DNA from: Lachnospiraceae bacterium
GTDB lineage: Bacteria > Bacillota_A > Clostridia > Lachnospirales > Lachnospiraceae
Reading direction: 5' to 3'
Assembly (NCBI GenBank): GCA_017390645.1
Contig: JAFPAZ010000267.1
Span: 1-6,349, forward strand
DNA: 6,349 bases
The notes below the pieces were generated by a model that was given only the letters and a program-made list of their open reading frames with translations, ran no database searches and had not been told where the DNA came from. Of the stretch, positions 1 to 6,349 are shown piece by piece (position 1 is the first letter of the stretch; every line of letters begins with the position of its first letter). The position numbers and the translations under genes were made by a program.

Positions 1-63
1 CTTTTTTCACCCGTTGTATTCAGATATTTTATAGGTGACGGTTCGGAGGCTGACTCTGAATAG
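1..63 (+). CDS. 3' end of an upstream gene, possibly atpI (ATP synthase subunit I)
   Basis: Reading frame 1 is open from the window edge for 20 codons and stops at TAG 61-63. The visible tail begins LFSPVVFRYF, hydrophobic with an Arg, and ends in the acidic stretch GDGSEADSE. A hydrophobic segment followed by a short charged tail fits the C-terminus of a small membrane protein. In Clostridia and many other bacteria the gene before atpB is often atpI, a small membrane protein thought to help assemble the c-ring. The other two forward frames stop earlier, at 32-34 and 36-38. Twenty residues are too few to identify the family, so the atpI call rests on gene order only and another membrane protein is possible. 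The 5' part lies outside the window. Confidence 0.4.
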   Translation, partial: LFSPVVFRYFIGDGSEADSE

Positions 64-75
64 TTACAATTTTTC

Positions 76-101
76 TTGCTGTGGCGCAAGGTCCATAGCA
101 A
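76..101 (+). promoter_or_regulatory. Hairpin 1 in the leader before atpB
   Basis: TTGCTGTGG (76-84) pairs with CCATAGCAA (93-101): nine consecutive pairs, one of them G-U, around an 8-nt loop. No T-run follows, so it is not an intrinsic terminator. It lies between the upstream stop codon and the atpB ribosome site and may act in mRNA stability, processing or regulation. The role is inference. Confidence 0.45.
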
Positions 102-108
102 CGCGTAA

Positions 109-143
109 GTATCAGGGAGTTCAAAAGCTTTTGCCCTTGATAC
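109..143 (+). promoter_or_regulatory. Hairpin 2 in the leader before atpB
   Basis: GTATCAGGG (109-117) pairs with CCCTTGATAC (134-143) with one bulged T. The interior holds the perfect palindrome CAAAAGCTTTTG (122-133), which can extend the stem after an asymmetric AGTT bulge. It starts seven bases after hairpin 1 and ends 12 bases before the atpB Shine-Dalgarno sequence. What follows is A-rich rather than T-rich, which argues against a terminator for this operon. Possible roles are protection of the 3' end of an atpI message, RNA processing or control of atpB translation. Confidence 0.45.
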
Positions 144-154
144 CAATAAAAAAG

Positions 155-163
155 TAAGGAGGT
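155..163 (+). promoter_or_regulatory. Ribosome binding site of atpB
   Basis: TAAGGAGGT is a very strong match to the anti-Shine-Dalgarno sequence. AAGGAGG ends eight bases before the ATG at 171, and this fixes the atpB start over the later in-frame ATG at codon 17. Confidence 0.85.
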
Positions 164-170
164 TAGACGT

Positions 171-929
171 ATGGGAACAGATTTAGCCGGCTTTTTAGGG
201 AATCTGACCGGAGGCGGAATGCTTTTGGCGGAAGAACAAGAAGGTGTAGATTTTTTCATACATGAGCTGATGCCCCTCACCTTTTTGGGAGATGGTGTTT
301 ATCTGACGACCACTCATGTATGTACCCTGATTGTTATGCTGACCATTATGATTTTTGCAGTGGTTGCCAGAATCAAGTTAAACAAAGCAAAAGAAATTCC
401 GGATGGTTTTCAGAATTTTCTGGAATTGGTTGTAGAAACACTGGATAATTTTGTGCATTCTACCATGGGAAAGATGGGTTCAAAATATGTAAACTATATT
501 GGAGCCTTGTTTATGTTTATTTTTTTATCCAACATTTCCGGGTTATTTGGACTAAGACCACCCACGGCAGATTATGGAACAACCCTTTCTCTTGCATTGA
601 TTTCTTTCGTACTGATTCAGTATTGCAATGTCAAGAATAATAAATTTGGAGTTGTGACGGATTTGTTTCAACCATTGCCATTCTTATTCCCGATTAACTT
701 AATCGGTGAGTTTGCAACGCCATTATCACTTTCGTTGCGTTTGTTTGGTAATGTTATGGCTGGTACTGTTTTGCTGGCTTTATTCTATGGATTACTTCCA
801 TGGTTTGCAAAGCTTGGAATACCAGCATTTTTACATGGTTATTTCGACTTGTTCTCAGGTGCAATCCAGGCATATGTATTTTCTATGCTGACGATGGTAT
901 TTGTTTCACAAAAAGCCGAAACAGAGTAA
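171..929 (+). CDS. atpB: F-type ATP synthase subunit a (Fo)
   Basis: This 252-residue membrane protein forms the two ion half-channels next to the c-ring. The family signature lies at about residues 184-198 (PLSLSLRLFGNVMAG), with R190 matching the essential E. coli R210. The C-terminal helix carries IQAYVF, with Q233 matching E. coli Q252. Aligned on these anchors, E. coli E219 is T199 here and H245 is D226, so the acid has moved to the last helix, as in many other bacteria and mitochondria. About five hydrophobic segments are visible, near residues 46-67, 106-127, 136-153, 170-206 and 222-247. The N-terminus has a Gly-rich and acidic stretch before the first helix and no clear cleavable signal. 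The start is ATG at 171 behind a near-perfect ribosome site. It is the first Fo gene of the operon, followed by atpE after 78 nt. Identity is secure; ion specificity cannot be read from this subunit. Confidence 0.97.
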   Translation: MGTDLAGFLGNLTGGGMLLAEEQEGVDFFIHELMPLTFLGDGVYLTTTHVCTLIVMLTIMIFAVVARIKLNKAKEIPDGFQNFLELVVETLDNFVHSTMGKMGSKYVNYIGALFMFIFLSNISGLFGLRPPTADYGTTLSLALISFVLIQYCNVKNNKFGVVTDLFQPLPFLFPINLIGEFATPLSLSLRLFGNVMAGTVLLALFYGLLPWFAKLGIPAFLHGYFDLFSGAIQAYVFSMLTMVFVSQKAETE

Positions 930-1283
<354 letters not shown>

Positions 1284-1311
1284 TTCTTAAGGAGCGAGGA
1301 AGAAAAAGGAA

Positions 1312-1317
1312 GGGAGG
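1312..1317 (+). promoter_or_regulatory. Ribosome binding site of atpF
   Basis: GGGAGG ends eight bases before GTG 1326 and supports this GTG over the in-frame ATG at 1362. The whole atpE-atpF gap (1284-1325) is purine-rich, with a second weaker match, AAGGAGCGAGG, around 1289-1299. Confidence 0.7.
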
Positions 1318-1325
1318 CGTAAAGC

Positions 1326-1889
1326 GTGACCAATTTAGTTCAGTATGGTAACACATTTTCCATGCTTGCCACCGGAAGAATTTTCGGACTGGACAAGCAG
1401 CTTTTAGTGGATGTTTGCTTTCAGGGTATTGCCATATTAATCTTATTCGCATTCTTATCTTATATTTTATTTGAACCGGTTAAGAAGATGCTGAATAACC
1501 GTAAGGAAAAGGTGCAAAACGACCTTGAGACTGCCGCTGCCAATAAGGAAGAAGCACTAAAGTTAAAAGAAACTTATGATGCTAAGATAAAAGAGGTAGA
1601 CAAAGAGGCAGAAGAAATTCTTTCCAATGCACGGAAAAAGGCATTAAAACGGGAGAATGATATTGTAGAAGAGGCCAAAGAAGAGGCTGCCAGAATTATG
1701 GCGAGAGCCAATAATGAGATTGAACTTGAAAAGAACAAACTTCAGGATGAAATCAAAGTGGAAATCGTGAAAGTGGCAGCAGTTATGGCTGGTAAGATGA
1801 TAAAGATGCAGATGGATGAATCTATGCAGAATGCATTGATTCAGGATACATTAAAAGAGATGGGTGATGATACATGGCTAAGCAAATAA
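1326..1889 (+). CDS. atpF: F-type ATP synthase subunit b (peripheral stalk)
   Basis: This 187-residue protein anchors the stator stalk. A single N-terminal membrane helix lies at about residues 26-49 and ends at FEPVKKML, the usual boundary in this family. From about residue 55 to the end the protein is highly charged and helical (runs of K, E, A), as expected for the parallel b2 coiled coil that reaches up the side of F1 to delta. There is only one b gene, so the stalk is probably a homodimer. Translation starts at GTG 1326 with GGGAGG eight bases upstream. This gives about 18 residues before the RIFGLDKQLL segment near which many related b subunits begin, so a start at ATG 1362 remains possible. 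The 3' end overlaps atpH by 16 nt, suggesting translational coupling of the two stalk proteins. Confidence 0.95.
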   Translation: MTNLVQYGNTFSMLATGRIFGLDKQLLVDVCFQGIAILILFAFLSYILFEPVKKMLNNRKEKVQNDLETAAANKEEALKLKETYDAKIKEVDKEAEEILSNARKKALKRENDIVEEAKEEAARIMARANNEIELEKNKLQDEIKVEIVKVAAVMAGKMIKMQMDESMQNALIQDTLKEMGDDTWLSK

Positions 1890-2407
1890 GTCAAACATAT
1901 GGTAATGCATTATTTGAATTAGCCTTGGAACAAAATAACCTAGATCAGATGATGCAGGAAGCAGTTTTTATCAGGCAGTGTCTGGAAGAAAACGAAGATT
2001 TGATTAAGGTTTTAAATCATCCGAAAATTCCCAAAGACGAGAAAATCACTTTACTTGAGACTGTTTTTAAAGGACAGGTTTCTGATGAAATGTCGGGATT
2101 TCTGGCTGTCTTGTTAAGTAAGGATCGTCAGGGTGGAATTTTTGGAATCTTTGATTATTTCATGCACTGTGCCAGAGAATATAAGAAAATCGGTGTATTA
2201 TATGTTACTTCAGCAGTGACATTGTCAGCGGTTCAAAAAGAACAAATCGAAGCAAGGGTGCTTGAACTAACCGGTTATGTTTCTTTGGAAGTAAAGTACG
2301 AGGTGGATGAAAGTCTCATCGGCGGACTGGTACTTAGAATCAATGACAGGGTGGTAGATAGCAGTATTAAGACGAAACTTACAAATATGACGAAAAGTCT
2401 GATATAA
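1874..2407 (+). CDS. atpH: F-type ATP synthase subunit delta (OSCP homologue)
   Basis: This 177-residue soluble protein joins the b dimer to the top of the alpha3beta3 head, completing the stator. The N-terminal helical domain (about 1-105) begins ISQTYGNALFELALE, typical for the family, and includes LNHPKIPKDEK near residues 47-57, a conserved turn in delta subunits. The C-terminal domain ends with the family signature around residues 144-168, DESLIGGLVLRINDRVVDSS. Length is normal. The ATG at 1874 lies inside the end of atpF in another frame, and the sequence before it has only a weak Shine-Dalgarno match (GAGATGGG), so ribosomes finishing atpF may re-initiate here. It is followed by the longest gap between complete genes in the operon, 133 nt, before atpA. 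Confidence 0.96.
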   Translation: MAKQISQTYGNALFELALEQNNLDQMMQEAVFIRQCLEENEDLIKVLNHPKIPKDEKITLLETVFKGQVSDEMSGFLAVLLSKDRQGGIFGIFDYFMHCAREYKKIGVLYVTSAVTLSAVQKEQIEARVLELTGYVSLEVKYEVDESLIGGLVLRINDRVVDSSIKTKLTNMTKSLI

Positions 2408-2408
2408 C
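2379..2408 (+). promoter_or_regulatory. Weak candidate promoter before the F1 genes
   Basis: The end of atpH contains TGATATAAC (2400-2408), an extended -10 motif whose hexamer TATAAC matches five of six consensus bases. TTACAA at 2379-2384 is a poor -35 (three of six) at an 18-nt spacing. It would give a short leader before atpA. AT-rich coding sequence makes such matches by chance, so this is tentative. Confidence 0.18.
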
Positions 2409-2458
2409 TTAAGGAATTTTATAGTATATCATTTATCGAAGTTAAAAAGTGAAGTCTT

Positions 2459-4049
<1,591 letters not shown>

Positions 4050-4052
4050 ACT

Positions 4053-4060
4053 GGTGGTGA
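4053..4060 (+). promoter_or_regulatory. Ribosome binding site of atpG
   Basis: GGTGGTGA differs from the ideal GGAGGTGA at one base and lies six bases, all T, before GTG 4067. It supports GTG 4067, giving MASMRDIKRR, over ATG 4076, which would start at the fourth codon. Confidence 0.65.
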
Positions 4061-4066
4061 TTTTTT

Positions 4067-4933
4067 GTGGCATCTATGAGAGATATAAAACGCCGTAAGT
4101 CAAGTATTCAAAGTACCCAGCAGATTACGAAGGCGATGAAACTTGTTTCTACGGTTAAGTTGCAGAAGGCAAAAGCCAAAGCAGAAGAGTCAAAACCGTA
4201 CTTTCAGACCATGTATCAGACCATCGGTTCCATTCTTTCAAAGTCAGGTGCGATACAACATCCGTATCTTTTAAAGAATGACAGTAATAAAAAGGCGGTT
4301 ATTGCCATTAGTGCCAATCGTGGACTGGCAGGCGGATACAATTCCAATCTTGTGAAATTAGTAACCGGAGATGAAAATTTACCAAAGGAAGATGTGTTCA
4401 TTTATAACATTGGTACTAAGGGAAGGGAAATTTTCTTAAGAAAAGGTTATGAAATCAAAGCGGATTATTCAGAAGTAATCAATCAGCCTTTGTATAAAGA
4501 TGCCGTAGATATTACTCAGGCGTTATTAAAATCTTACCGTGATGGAGAAATCGGAGAGATTTATTTAGCATATACCAGTTTTAAAAACACTGTAAGTCAT
4601 GTTCCTACTTTGATGAAGCTTTTACCAATGGATCAGGATTCGGTAAAGACGGAAGGGGAGCAGGAAGGTTCGAATGCGCTTATGAATTATGAACCGGAGC
4701 CGGAAGAAGCTCTAGAACAGTTGATTCCTAAGTATGTTTCCAGCTTGATTTATGGGGCGTTTTCGGAAGCAGTTGCCAGTGAAAATGGTGCCAGAATGCA
4801 GGCTATGGATTCTGCAACCAGCAACGCGGAAGAAATGATTGCAGGGCTTTCTCTTATGTACAATCGTGCGAGACAGACTTCGATTACCCAGGAACTTACA
4901 GAAATTATTGCTGGTGCAGATGCAATAAACTAA
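4067..4933 (+). CDS. atpG: F-type ATP synthase subunit gamma (central stalk)
   Basis: This 288-residue subunit is the rotating shaft that couples c-ring rotation to conformational change in beta. The N-terminal helix (about 1-57, RDIKRRKSSIQSTQQITKAM) and the C-terminal helix (about 218-288, ending SITQELTEIIAGA) form the antiparallel coiled coil inside the alpha3beta3 head. Between them is the globular alpha/beta domain, with the conserved strand-turn SANRGLAGGYNSN at about 82-94; many relatives have Asp where N84 stands. Residues 191-216 form an acidic insert (EGEQEGSN, EPEPEEA), a variable region in gamma subunits. Translation starts at GTG 4067 behind GGTGGTGA. The gene lies 17 nt after atpA and 19 nt before atpD, consistent with co-translation of F1 subunits. 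Identity is secure. Confidence 0.97.
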   Translation: MASMRDIKRRKSSIQSTQQITKAMKLVSTVKLQKAKAKAEESKPYFQTMYQTIGSILSKSGAIQHPYLLKNDSNKKAVIAISANRGLAGGYNSNLVKLVTGDENLPKEDVFIYNIGTKGREIFLRKGYEIKADYSEVINQPLYKDAVDITQALLKSYRDGEIGEIYLAYTSFKNTVSHVPTLMKLLPMDQDSVKTEGEQEGSNALMNYEPEPEEALEQLIPKYVSSLIYGAFSEAVASENGARMQAMDSATSNAEEMIAGLSLMYNRARQTSITQELTEIIAGADAIN

Positions 4934-4934
4934 A

Positions 4935-4943
4935 AAGGAGTGA
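4935..4943 (+). promoter_or_regulatory. Ribosome binding site of atpD
   Basis: AAGGAGTGA begins just after the atpG stop codon and ends nine bases before ATG 4953. It is a good match to the anti-Shine-Dalgarno sequence. Confidence 0.75.
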
Positions 4944-6347
<1,404 letters not shown>

Positions 6348-6349
6348 GA

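Noticed and set aside
109..150. Intrinsic terminator before atpB
   Set aside because: The stem is followed by an A-rich stretch (CAATAAAAAAG) instead of a T-run on the + strand.
64..170. Sigma-70 promoter directly before atpB (TTACAA at 64, TTGATA at 137)
   Set aside because: No acceptable -10 box at 16-18 nt from either candidate -35; TTGATA is part of the hairpin 2 stem.
29..280. Minus-strand ORF of 83 codons across the leader and start of atpB
   Set aside because: It overlaps atpB antisense, has no recognisable domain, and its composition is what a shadow of the opposite strand would give.

Overview
The window is a nearly complete F-type ATP synthase (atp) operon on the + strand, from an AT-rich, low-GC Gram-positive bacterium. 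Protein style (for example the AtpG start MASMRDIKRR and the AtpA start MNLRPEEIS), strong AGGAGG ribosome sites and two GTG starts point to an anaerobic Clostridia member, most likely Lachnospiraceae. That placement is made by recognition, not by a database search.

Layout: positions 1-63 hold the last 20 codons of an upstream gene, plausibly atpI. A 107-nt leader (64-170) with two tandem hairpins follows. The membrane sector Fo comes next: atpB (a subunit, 171-929), atpE (c subunit, 1008-1283) and atpF (b subunit, 1326-1889). atpH (delta, 1874-2407) overlaps atpF by 16 nt. After an unusually long 133-nt gap come the F1 genes atpA (alpha, 2541-4049), atpG (gamma, 4067-4933) and atpD (beta, 4953-6347). 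The window ends two bases after the atpD stop. atpC (epsilon), normally next, is not in view. No rRNA, tRNA, mobile element, CRISPR array or terminator was seen.

How the parts work together: a ring of c subunits turns against subunit a as ions cross the membrane. Gamma carries the rotation into the alpha3beta3 head, where beta makes ATP, and the b2-delta stalk keeps the head from turning. All key catalytic residues are present: both Walker A lysines, the beta catalytic Glu, the alpha arginine finger, the a-subunit Arg and the c-subunit Glu.

The most notable point is that subunit c carries the complete Na+-binding signature (Q32, V63, E65, T66, T67, Y70) at the same numbering as the known Na+ ring of Ilyobacter tartaricus. 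The enzyme is therefore predicted to be coupled to Na+ rather than H+. Secondary points are RNA structures in the atpI-atpB and atpB-atpE gaps, a U-rich stretch before the atpE ribosome site that may raise c-subunit output, and the atpH-atpA gap with a possible 17-codon ORF and a weak internal promoter candidate. I found no new biological system; this is a core energy operon with some regulatory detail worth checking.
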